Assembly (NCBI GenBank): GCA_036847185.1
Contig: DAIUAM010000101.1
Location: forward strand, 1 to 6,335
Source: UBA4738 sp002413305
GTDB lineage: Bacteria > Actinomycetota > UBA4738
Direction: 5' to 3'
DNA length: 6,335 nt
A model generated the notes under the pieces. It saw nothing but the letters and a program-made list of their open reading frames with translations. It had not been told where the DNA came from and made no database searches. Below are positions 1 through 5,812 of the stretch, piece after piece. A program made the translations under genes and the position numbers. The stretch's first letter is position 1. Every line of letters starts with the position of its first letter.

Positions 1-2
1 GG

Positions 3-278
3 TATCGGGTCTACCCTCGAGTCCTCGACGAGCTGCTGCCGGCGGCCTTCCATGAAACGGAGGTCCATGCGAACAACCCCATCGAGACCGACCACGGACG
101 GCTGAAGGCTCGACTTCGACCGATGCGAGGGCTGAAGCGAGATCGCACCGCCAGGATCATCGTCGCCGGCCATGCCTTCGTCCAGAACCTCCGCAGAGGC
201 TTCTACGATCTCGGGACCGACGTACCGTCCGTCTCCCGCCTCGCCGACGCATTCGCTGAACTGGCCCTGATCATGTGA
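3..278 (+). CDS. IS6-family transposase, C-terminal fragment (truncated by window edge)
   Basis: This DDE/RNase H-fold transposase would catalyse replicative (cointegrate-forming) transposition of the element. The visible 91 codons cover the end of the catalytic domain. The motif NNPIETDHGRLKARLRPMRG corresponds to the IS6 block around the catalytic Glu; here that residue is the E of NNPIE. It is followed by GLKRDRTA and then GHAFVQNLRRGFYDL, the equivalent of the IS26 segment that ends in an R-K/R-G motif. The two Asp residues of the triad and the N-terminal helix-turn-helix lie upstream of the window. The frame is open from base 3 with no disruption and ends with TGA 57 bases before the element's right inverted repeat, a normal arrangement. 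Nothing shows whether the complete gene is functional. Confidence 0.88.
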   Translation, partial: YRVYPRVLDELLPAAFHETEVHANNPIETDHGRLKARLRPMRGLKRDRTARIIVAGHAFVQNLRRGFYDLGTDVPSVSRLADAFAELALIM

Positions 279-324
279 CACCTGCCCGAGCGGATCGGTC
301 CACCTCGCCCTGGCTTCGCGCAAC

Positions 325-335
325 GCAACAGTGCC
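325..335 (+). repeat. Right terminal inverted repeat of the IS6-family element
   Basis: The sequence GCAACAGTGCC matches the inner-to-outer reading of the IS6-family terminal repeat (reverse complement GGCACTGTTGC). It lies 47 bases after the transposase stop, as expected for a right end. Two overlapping GCAAC units occur at 320-329 (GCAACGCAAC). The left partner is outside the window. Confidence 0.75.
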
Positions 336-436
336 CCCCGGAACGCTCCGCCCTTGGGCGCTGATGCTTCCCCGGGAGAGCTGACTGAGCCCCATGCTTC
401 GGTCCAGGCGCTATGAGAGTCGGCCGCTGTTGATGG

Positions 437-1171
437 CTACCGGGGTTGGTTCACAGTGAGCTCGCCGGGCCCGTCCGATGGTGCACTCGCGTGGCCGGCG
501 GTTTCGGATCCTCGGCCGGGCGGTGTCACCGCGACCCCCGCGATGAGCACGTCGGCCACGCCTTCGGCATGGGCGCGGATGTCCTCCGCGTTCGGGTGCG
601 CAGGCGCGCCGAGGAGTGCCGCTTCGACCGGGTTTGCGAACAGCGCTCCGCCGCCGGCGACGAGCAGGTAGTGAAGCGTGGCGTAGGGGACGTGGCGGAT
701 GCGTCCGGCCGCGACGAGCCGGGCGAGGAGGCGTTCGACCCCGGGGCGCAGCGGGTTGACGAAGCGGTCGACGACGAAGCGCACGCGCGGGCTGTCGATC
801 GCTCCCTCGTGGCTCATGATCCGCAGCACCTGAGGGTGCGCCGCCGATAAGATCATCTGCCGGACGAGTGCCTGGCGGAGGGTTTCGAGGTCATCGAGCT
901 CGGGAGAGTCGGCGACCTGTCGCCAGGTGCGCTCGGCTTCAGCGAGGGCGTGCTCCATTGCCGCGAACCACAAGCCTTCCTTGGAGCCAAACCGCGCGGT
1001 GAGCAGGCCATGGCTCACGCCGAGGCGCCGGCTCAGCTGGCGCACGGACGTCCCCTCGTAGCCGGTCTCGGCGAACGCCTCCAGGGCGGCCTGTAGCAGC
1101 GGCGCCAGATCGATTTCCTCGCCGGCGCGTGGGCGCCCCCGCCGGCGCCGAGCTGCTGCCGCCTTGGCCAC
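437..1171 (-). CDS. TetR/AcrR-family transcriptional regulator
   Basis: A 244-residue DNA-binding repressor of TetR type, probably a homodimer whose ligand releases it from DNA. After a basic tail (residues 1-15, AKAAAARRRRGRPR) comes the HTH domain at about 24-72. It includes AALEAFAETGYEGTSVRQLS, then RRLGVSHGLLTARFGSKEGLW, which is the helix-turn-helix and the start of helix 4. The remaining 170 residues are mainly helical and variable, as expected for the ligand-binding domain; I cannot infer the ligand. The start is GTG at 1171, supported by a GGAGG ribosome site at 1178-1182 six bases upstream; an overlapping ATG in another frame is a shadow. It is transcribed away from the lipocalin-like operon with 110 bases between start codons, the classic layout of a local autoregulated repressor. 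The gene's 3' end lies about 100 bases from the IS6 end, but the protein looks complete. Confidence 0.9.
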   Translation of the reverse strand: MAKAAAARRRRGRPRAGEEIDLAPLLQAALEAFAETGYEGTSVRQLSRRLGVSHGLLTARFGSKEGLWFAAMEHALAEAERTWRQVADSPELDDLETLRQALVRQMILSAAHPQVLRIMSHEGAIDSPRVRFVVDRFVNPLRPGVERLLARLVAAGRIRHVPYATLHYLLVAGGGALFANPVEAALLGAPAHPNAEDIRAHAEGVADVLIAGVAVTPPGRGSETAGHASAPSDGPGELTVNQPR

Positions 1172-1203
1172 GTGGCACCTCCGGTTGCGCGAGGCCAGGA
1201 AAC

Positions 1204-1241
1204 GTCGTATCGTGAAAATAGACGACTGGATAATTATACCC
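1204..1241. promoter_or_regulatory. Divergent promoter and candidate TetR operator
   Basis: This AT-rich island lies in otherwise GC-rich DNA between the tetR and lipocalin-like genes. Minus strand: a perfect TATAAT (reverse complement of 1233-1238) that would start the tetR transcript near 1226. I see no good -35 for it. Plus strand: GTGAAA at 1212-1217, a 17-base spacer and TATACC at 1235-1240 form a moderate promoter (4/6 matches each); GATAAT at 1229-1234 is an alternative -10. An interrupted inverted repeat has arms GTCGT (1204-1208) and ACGAC (1222-1226), centre 1215, with further matched pairs at 1210/1220 and 1213/1217. It would overlap the tetR start site and the plus-strand -35, so one bound TetR dimer could repress both directions. 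The operator role is inferred from position and symmetry only. Confidence 0.5.
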
Positions 1242-1281
1242 CGGACCTCACAGGGTCGCTCGCGAAAGGAGCGTGACTCCG

Positions 1282-2376
1282 ATGCCTCTCACCAGCGCCA
1301 CGGCCGTCCCGGTTCGTCTGGGCAGCACCACCGAGGACTACGCGCGGATCGGCGTCGAACCCGGCGCGATCAAGTTGTGGGAGGACGGGATGCGCACCAA
1401 CGGCTCCCCGGGCACCTACGAGTGGTGGTACTTCGATGCGCACTTGGACGACGGTACGAAGCTCGTGGTGGTCTTCCTGACCAAAGAGATGACGGATCTC
1501 AAGAAGCCGCTTAGGCCCTCCATCCGGATCGATCTGACCCTGCCCGACAGGACCTCGGTACGAAAGCTTGTGGGGTTTGCCCCCGAAAGCTTCTCCGCCT
1601 CCACCGAGACCTGCGAGGTCCGGATCGGCGACAACACGTTCGCCGGCGACCTGCACACGTACACCATCCATGCCCGTGTGGAGGAGATCGAGGTCGACGT
1701 CACCCTGACCGGGCAGGTGCCCGCCTGGCGTCCCGAGACCGGGTACTTCCTCTTCGGTGAGGAGGGACAGCAGTACTTCGCATGGCTGCCGTCGGTGCCG
1801 CAGGGCAGGGTCGAGGCGACCTACGGTGTGGGCGGCAACAGCCGCACCTCCACGGGCGTCGGCTACCACGACCACAACTGGGGCAATGCCCCGATGCCCA
1901 CGCTCATGCACCACTGGTACTGGGCGCGGGGCGCGGCCGGTCCCTATTCGGTGATCGCCTCCTCCATCACCGCGGAGAAGCGCTACGGGTACCAGGCGCT
2001 GCCGGTGTTCATGCTGGCCCGCGACGGGGAGCTCATCGCGGACAACGGGGGCAAGGTCACCTTCGAGGAGCTGGACCGATTCACAGACCCGGCGACCGGC
2101 AAGCCGGTCGGCAACGTGACCCGCTACACCTACACCGACGGCGACGAGCGGTACGTAGTGACCTTCACCCGGCACTCCGACCTCGCCGCGGACAAGTTCA
2201 TCGACGCCCTCAAGGGGCTGAAGAAGGCCGCGGCCAGGCTCGCCCGGTTCGACGGCGCCTACCTGCGGTTCGCCGGGGAGCTGCGCATCGACCACTATCA
2301 GGGCGAGCAGGTGGTGGAGAGCCGCACGGACGACGCGCTGTGGGAGTTGATGTACTTCGGGAAGGCCCGCTCCTGA
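1282..2376 (+). CDS. Lipocalin-like CrtC/AttH-family protein (hydroxyneurosporene synthase-like)
   Basis: A 364-residue protein of the CrtC/AttH-like fold, two tandem lipocalin-type beta barrels. Relatives include bacterial carotenoid 1,2-hydratase (CrtC), and fungal lipocalin-like Diels-Alderases are distant relatives. Seen: the N-terminal signature YEWWYFDAHLDDG (46-58) followed by a hydrophobic strand, and the family motif GYHDHNWGN (194-202), whose His/Asp/His/Trp cluster lines the CrtC active-site region. MHHWYWAR follows at 209-216 and the C-terminal barrel closes with ALWELMYFG (352-360). No signal peptide is visible, so it is probably cytoplasmic. Carotenoid genes are absent nearby, so hydratase activity on neurosporene is not implied; a hydrophobic substrate is a reasonable inference. 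Start: ATG 1282 lies 10 bases after AAAGGAG (1265-1271). The in-frame GTG at 1273 is only one base from that site and was rejected. First gene of the operon; 32 bases separate it from the aldo/keto reductase. Confidence 0.8.
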   Translation: MPLTSATAVPVRLGSTTEDYARIGVEPGAIKLWEDGMRTNGSPGTYEWWYFDAHLDDGTKLVVVFLTKEMTDLKKPLRPSIRIDLTLPDRTSVRKLVGFAPESFSASTETCEVRIGDNTFAGDLHTYTIHARVEEIEVDVTLTGQVPAWRPETGYFLFGEEGQQYFAWLPSVPQGRVEATYGVGGNSRTSTGVGYHDHNWGNAPMPTLMHHWYWARGAAGPYSVIASSITAEKRYGYQALPVFMLARDGELIADNGGKVTFEELDRFTDPATGKPVGNVTRYTYTDGDERYVVTFTRHSDLAADKFIDALKGLKKAAARLARFDGAYLRFAGELRIDHYQGEQVVESRTDDALWELMYFGKARS

Positions 2377-2408
2377 GCCGGTCGTTCGCGAGGAAAGGAG
2401 CCCCAACG

Positions 2409-3401
2409 ATGCAACGGGTCCGTCTGGGCAAGACCGAGCTCCAGGTCTCCCCGATCGCCTTCGGGACCTGATCGTTCGGAGGGGAGTGGGGTGCCTTCGA
2501 CACGGACGAGGCCAAGGCCACGATCGGCCGAGCGCTCGAGCTCGAGATCACGCTGTTCGACACCGCGCAGGGCTACGGGTTCGGGGCGGCCGAACGCCTC
2601 CTCGGCGAGGCTCTGTGGGGCCGGGCGCGGCGGGAGGACGTGCTCGTCGCCACGAAGGGCGGCCTCCGGACGGAGGGGGGACGGCTCCTCCGGGACGCGA
2701 GCGCCCGCTGGTTGCGCGAGGGCGTCGAATCGAGCCTGCGGAACCTCGGTACGGACTACATCGACCTGTACCAGATCCACTGGCCCGACGAGCACACGCC
2801 AGCCGAGGAGACCGCCGGCGCGCTGGAGGATCTCGTGCGGGAGGGTAAGATCCGCCACGTCGGCGTCTCGAACTACGACGTGAAGCAGATGGAGGAGTTC
2901 GCTCGCTTCGGCAGGTTGGAGACCGTGCAGCCTCCCTATCACCTGTTCCGACGCGAGATCGAGGACGAGATTCTGCCCTACGCTATGGATCACGACCTCG
3001 GCGTGCTCGTCTACGGGGCAATAGCCCACGGGCTGCTCACCGGAACCATGACACCCGAAACGAGGTTCGCTCCGGACGACTGGCGGGCCAACAGCCCCGA
3101 CTTCACCGGCGAGACCTTCCGTCGCAACCTCGCCGTCGTCGAGCGGCTGAAGGCGGTGGCCAAGGACCGCGGCATCACGCTGCCGCAACTCGCGGTGGCA
3201 TGGACCCTCGCGCACCCGGCCATACAGGTGACGATCGTCGGTGCGCGCCGACCGGTCCACCTCGAGGAGGCGGCCGCCGCTGCGGACATCGACCTTGCTC
3301 CGGAGGATCTCGCCGCCATCGACGCCGCGCTCGGTGACGCCGCACCGGTCTGGGGACCTCACCCCGAGGGAATGCCGACGCAGGAAGGAGGTGCGACATG
3401 A
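2409..3401 (+). pseudogene. Aldo/keto reductase with an in-frame TGA at codon 21
   Basis: Read through, this is a normal 330-residue aldo/keto reductase, an NADPH-dependent TIM-barrel enzyme reducing aldehydes or ketones. The frame is clean except for TGA at 2469-2471. Flanking residues are FGT-stop-SFGGEWG. Known relatives read GTW-x-FGG here, so the codon was very likely TGG, changed by one G-to-A transition. The catalytic tetrad is intact downstream: Asp51 (FDTA), Tyr56 (GYG), Lys83 (ATK) and His124 (QIHWPD). The NADPH-site motif GVSNY is at 152-156 and IVGARRP at 276-282. The ATG start has AGGAAAGGAG (2391-2400) eight bases upstream. After the stop, no ATG, GTG or TTG is in frame until GTG 2640 (codon 78); that 253-residue product would lack Asp51 and Tyr56. 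All other genes here use TGG for Trp and most end in TGA, which argues against a reassigned code. The 3' end overlaps the next gene (ATGA). A sequencing error remains possible. Confidence 0.85.
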
Positions 3402-4264
3402 CCAAGATCGCCTTCCTCGGCCTCGGGATGATGGGGACGCCGATGGCGACCCGCCTGATCGAGGCCGGTCACGATCTCACGGTGTGGGATCGCACCGATC
3501 AGAAGACGAAGGCCCTGGTCGACCGCGGCGCGATGGCCGCGGACTCACCCGCCGAGGCGGCCGTTGGGGTCGAAGTCGCCATCACCATGCTTGCCAACCC
3601 CCAGGCCCTCGAGCGGGTCGTGTTCGAGGGAGGCCTGGCCCGGGCCCTCGGCCGCGGACAGGTGCTGATGGACATGTCCACGGTCGGTCCCGACGAGATC
3701 CGCTCCCTGCGCGAACGAGTGCCCGAGGGCGTGATCGTCGTCGACGCCCCGGTCCGTGGGAGCGTTCCAGAGGCGATCGGCGGCAAGCTCGACATCTTCG
3801 TCGGGGCGACCGACGAGGGGTTCGAGCGGGTCCGGGAGGTCCTGGTGCCGCTCGGGACGGTGCATCACGTTGGCGGACCCGGCGCGGGCGCCGCAGCGAA
3901 GATGGTCACGAACGCGGCCTTGGGTGCCGCGATCGCGGCCGTCGGGGAGGCGCTGTCGCTCGGCGAGATCTTCGGGCTCGATCACAGCGTGGTCCTCGAC
4001 GTCCTCGCCGATTCCCCGGTCGGTCCGACCGCCAGGGCCAAGCGGGCCAACATCGAGTCCGACACCTACCCGCCCAGCTTCAAGCTGAGCCTGGCGCTCA
4101 AGGACATGCGACTGGTGACCGAGGCGGCGGTCGGTGCGGGTCGGGACCTGAAGCTGGCGGAGGCCTCCCGGGCCTGGCTGGACGAGGCGGCCGAAGCAGG
4201 AGCGGGCGACCTCGACTTCTCGGCCGTCGTGGCGACGATCCTCGGGCACCACGCCCATGCGTGA
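3398..4264 (+). CDS. NAD(P)-dependent oxidoreductase, 3-hydroxyisobutyrate dehydrogenase family
   Basis: A 288-residue cytosolic beta-hydroxyacid dehydrogenase, the usual family length. Known members interconvert beta-hydroxyacids and semialdehydes (3-hydroxyisobutyrate, tartronate semialdehyde, glyoxylate or succinic semialdehyde); the substrate cannot be fixed here. Seen: an N-terminal Rossmann fold with GLGMMG (8-13). Its second strand ends W30-D31-R32-T33, the region that sets NAD versus NADP preference. The substrate loop is DAPVRGS (116-122), the family's DAPVSGG-type signature with Arg at the variable position. The catalytic Lys168 and Asn172 are in GAGAAAKMVTNAAL, and the C-terminal LKDMRL (234-239) is the family's conserved KD motif. 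Translation is set by a perfect AAGGAGGT at 3385-3392, five bases before ATG, and the start overlaps the aldo/keto reductase stop (ATGA). This suggests translational coupling, so early termination in the upstream gene may reduce its expression. Last gene before a hairpin terminator. Confidence 0.88.
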   Translation: MTKIAFLGLGMMGTPMATRLIEAGHDLTVWDRTDQKTKALVDRGAMAADSPAEAAVGVEVAITMLANPQALERVVFEGGLARALGRGQVLMDMSTVGPDEIRSLRERVPEGVIVVDAPVRGSVPEAIGGKLDIFVGATDEGFERVREVLVPLGTVHHVGGPGAGAAAKMVTNAALGAAIAAVGEALSLGEIFGLDHSVVLDVLADSPVGPTARAKRANIESDTYPPSFKLSLALKDMRLVTEAAVGAGRDLKLAEASRAWLDEAAEAGAGDLDFSAVVATILGHHAHA

Positions 4265-4298
4265 GCCCTCCTGTCTGGAGGGCGCGCTCTTTCCTCTT
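4265..4298 (+). terminator. Hairpin terminator closing the operon
   Basis: Directly after the dehydrogenase stop codon, GCCCTCC (4265-4271) pairs perfectly with GGAGGGC (4277-4283) around a five-base loop, TGTCT. It is followed by a pyrimidine-rich, partly T-rich run (CTCTTTCCTCTT, 4287-4298). A seven-pair GC-rich stem with this tail fits an intrinsic terminator, though the T tract is weak, so termination may be partial. It separates the metabolic operon from the transporter gene, leaving only about 25 bases for any dedicated promoter; I see no clear promoter there. Confidence 0.65.
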
Positions 4299-4323
4299 CC
4301 CTGAGCACGATGGAAGGTGAGCG

Positions 4324-5106
4324 ATGAACGCCGATCGAGACCGCAGGGAAGGTGGAGAAACGCGCTTGGGCCGCACCGTTCGAACGACGATCGCGACGGC
4401 GGTGGCGAGCTCCTCGCGCCATCGCGAGCATCATCGCACGACGAACTGGCTGCGCGACGTCATCCTCGGTGGCCAGGACGGCCTGGTGAACATCCTCGGC
4501 ATCATCCTGGGGGTGATCGCCGGAGGCGGCTCGAAGACCGTGCTCCTCGCGGCCGGCTTCGCCGCGGCCATCACGGAGTCGATCTCCATGGGGGCAGTCG
4601 GCTACACGTCCTCGGTCTCCCAGCGTGACTACTACCAGGCCGAACGGGCCCGGGAGGCGGCGGAGATCGACACGATGCCCGGGGCAGAGCGCCAGGAGAT
4701 CCGCGAGATCTACGCGACGAAGGGATTCGCCGGGGATCTGCTCGAGCGCGTGGTCGACACCATCACCGCCAATCGGGAGAGCTGGCTGGGCACGATGATG
4801 GACGAGGAGCTCCACCTCCAGCCCGTGCAGACGGCGGACATCTTCCGGAGCGCGTTCGTGATCACCGTGGCCACCCTCATCGGTCATCTGATCCCGTTGC
4901 TTCCGTTCGTGTGGCTTGCTCGGACGCCCGCTCTGGTCTTGGCGATCGTGCTGAGCGGCCTGGTGCTGTTCGGAGTGGGCGTCTACTCCGCGGTGACGCT
5001 CGCGGGCGACTGGCGGAAGAGCGGGGCGAAGATGCTCGTGATCGGCCTGGGCGCAGCTGGGGTCGGTTTTCTGATCGGGAACCTGTTCCACGCGGCCGGA
5101 GGGTGA
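4324..5106 (+). CDS. VIT1/CCC1-family Fe2+/Mn2+ transporter
   Basis: A 260-residue integral membrane transporter of the vacuolar iron transporter family, expected to move Fe2+ or Mn2+ out of the cytoplasm by proton exchange. Five membrane segments are visible: about 46-66 (with GGQDGLVNILGIILGV), 72-95 (AAGFAAAITESISMGAVGY), 175-196, 202-226 and 235-256. The hydrophilic stalk between segments 2 and 3 (about 97-172) is Glu-rich. Residues I recall as metal or transport ligands in the eucalyptus VIT1 structure (D43, M80, E102, E105, E113, E116, M149, E153) all have counterparts at a constant offset of 9: D52, M89, E111, E114, E122, E125, M158 and E162. The residue numbers are from memory. The basic N-terminal region (1-45) contains an HREHH motif before WLRD. 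GGAAGGTG at 4312-4319 serves ATG 4324. It follows a terminator, so linkage to the operon upstream is uncertain. Confidence 0.92.
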   Translation: MNADRDRREGGETRLGRTVRTTIATAVASSSRHREHHRTTNWLRDVILGGQDGLVNILGIILGVIAGGGSKTVLLAAGFAAAITESISMGAVGYTSSVSQRDYYQAERAREAAEIDTMPGAERQEIREIYATKGFAGDLLERVVDTITANRESWLGTMMDEELHLQPVQTADIFRSAFVITVATLIGHLIPLLPFVWLARTPALVLAIVLSGLVLFGVGVYSAVTLAGDWRKSGAKMLVIGLGAAGVGFLIGNLFHAAGG

Positions 5107-5269
5107 GCCAGGCCGGTTCATCACTTGGCTGACATGAGTCGGCTAGAAAGATCGCAGCTTCCGTGCATGAGAATCCATGGTTCGACGCCATCAACGCCTG
5201 CGACCATCCGGACGTGTGAGCGGAGGGTGGGAGCTCAGTCGCGGAGGTTTGCGGGACGAGATCGCTTGC
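5107..5269. other. Gap without a recognisable gene
   Basis: This is the first half of a 343-base gap between the transporter stop and the HxlR stop. I see no RNA gene and no convincing terminator. A short plus-strand open stretch (5133-5219, ending in TGA) has coding-like codon endings in its second half, but no ribosome site and no family resemblance. The remaining 180 bases of the gap are described separately as a kinase remnant. Confidence 0.5.
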
Positions 5270-5449
5270 AACAGGGACCCACCCGGTGACGGTTGTACCC
5301 GCGCCGGGAGCAGAAGTCATGCGAAGCTCGCCGCGAAGAGGGGCCAGCCGGTCGGCCATCCCTTGCGTCCCCGTGCCGTAGCCCTTCGCGCTCGGGTCGA
5401 AGCCGACGCCGTCGTCGGTGACCGCGCCGATCTGAGTGCAATCTGATCG
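5270..5449 (-). pseudogene. Remnant of a sensor histidine kinase: C-terminal HATPase end
   Basis: About 60 minus-strand codons encode the end of a GHKL ATPase domain of the NarL/HisKA_3 sensor-kinase type. In order, the motifs are TDDGVGFDP (the G1 box, about 5419-5393), GTGTQGMADRL (G2-type, about 5374-5345) and SAPGAGTTVTGWVPV (G3-type, about 5314-5270). They keep the normal order and spacing of an ATP-binding C-terminus. The N box, the phosphoacceptor His, any sensor or membrane part and a start codon are all missing: upstream, four codons separate this frame from the TAG stop of the HxlR gene, which lies in the same frame. The open frame continues past the homology into sequence antisense to the transporter, so the original kinase stop is not obvious. 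It looks like debris from a deletion that brought the HxlR gene against the kinase 3' end. A role as an expressed peptide is unlikely. Confidence 0.75.
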
Positions 5450-5812
5450 CTACGCCGGAAGGTGTTTCTCTGACCAGCGGCGGATCTGATCGAGGGCCGG
5501 GAGGAGAGCTCGACCTGCGGGGGTGAGCGCGTAGGTGACGGAGAGAGGCGGTCCCTCGTTCACGGTGCGCGTGACGAGTCCCGCGGAGCCGAGCTCGCTG
5601 AGGCGCTCGGAGAGCATCGAGTCGCTGATCCCGTCGACCGCGCGGGCCAGGGCCCGGAAGCCCGCGGTCCCACCGGCCAGGGTTCCCAGCACGACACCGG
5701 TCCACCGCTTGCCGAGGAGATCGAATGCGCGCACGAGCGCCGCGTCCGCGCTGACGCAGGCATCGTCGGACGAGGGGGCCACCCGCCCGGGCTGCGGAGC
5801 CGAGGCCTTCAC
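5450..5812 (-). CDS. HxlR-family winged-helix transcriptional regulator
   Basis: A 120-residue dimeric winged-helix regulator of the HxlR (MarR-like) family. Cys19, followed by the helix SADAALVRAFDLLGKRWTGVVLGTL (here split as ...RAFDLLGKRWT at 28-38), matches the family's conserved start, C-x-(6-10)-LxxLGGKWT. Then come FRALARAVDGISDSMLSERL, the HTH recognition region (about 72-91), and the wing around VTYALTPAGRALLPAL. Known: in Bacillus YodB and HypR, an N-terminal Cys senses quinones or disulfide stress; a similar role for Cys19 is inference. The start is GTG at 5812 because an in-frame TGA lies immediately upstream; GTG at codon 11 is the alternative. No Shine-Dalgarno is visible. TAATGT ends six bases before the GTG, consistent with leaderless transcription. 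It diverges from the pirin gene 108 bases away, the usual placement of a local regulator. Confidence 0.88.
   Translation of the reverse strand: MKASAPQPGRVAPSSDDACVSADAALVRAFDLLGKRWTGVVLGTLAGGTAGFRALARAVDGISDSMLSERLSELGSAGLVTRTVNEGPPLSVTYALTPAGRALLPALDQIRRWSEKHLPA

Larger units (their letters stand above)
1..335 (+). mobile_element. IS6-family insertion sequence, right end (5' part outside window)
   Basis: The window opens inside an insertion sequence. Seen: the 3' end of an IS6-type DDE transposase gene (stop at 276-278), then 57 noncoding bases ending in GCAACAGTGCC at 325-335. Known: IS6-family elements such as IS26 and IS6100 end in GGCACTGTTGCA-like or GGCTCTGTTGCA-like inverted repeats, so the plus-strand right end should read TGCAACAGTGCC or similar. 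The match places the element boundary at about 335. IS6 elements usually make 8-bp target duplications; the bases that would be the right copy are 336-343 (CCCCGGAA). The left end lies outside the window, so the duplication cannot be tested. Element identity is fairly secure; the exact last base is inferred from the repeat. Confidence 0.85.

Noticed and set aside
351..362. CGCCC-TT-GGGCG inverted repeat as a terminator for the tetR gene
   Set aside because: A two-base loop with a five-pair stem and no T tract on the relevant strand does not make a credible terminator.
1234..2406. Long minus-strand open frame (390 codons) antisense to the lipocalin-like gene
   Set aside because: It mirrors a gene with clear family motifs; GC-rich DNA with C/G third positions keeps antisense frames open. 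No domain is recognisable in it.
2469..2471. Selenocysteine or genome-wide UGA-Trp recoding as an explanation for the in-frame TGA
   Set aside because: Relatives have Trp, not Cys, at this site. Several genes in the window end in TGA and use TGG for Trp, so simple mutation or sequencing error fits better.
2298..3362. Minus-strand open frame (354 codons) antisense to the aldo/keto reductase
   Set aside because: It is rich in Arg, Gly and Val with no recognisable motif. The plus strand carries the intact catalytic tetrad of a known family.
4066..5124. Minus-strand open frame (352 codons) antisense to the dehydrogenase end and the transporter
   Set aside because: It spans two real plus-strand genes and a terminator and has low-complexity composition; an antisense shadow.
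5266..5279. TTGCAACAGGGACC, resembling an IS6 terminal repeat
   Set aside because: It shares only a core of about nine bases and falls inside codons for the VPVAS end of the kinase remnant, so it is probably chance.
5219..5290. tRNA-like stretch with GAGCTCAGTCG, resembling a D arm
   Set aside because: No matching acceptor stem, anticodon arm or T-loop consensus (GGTTCGA) can be assembled.
5177..5446. Plus-strand open frame of 89 codons in the gap after the transporter
   Set aside because: Antisense to the kinase remnant, no ribosome site and no family resemblance.
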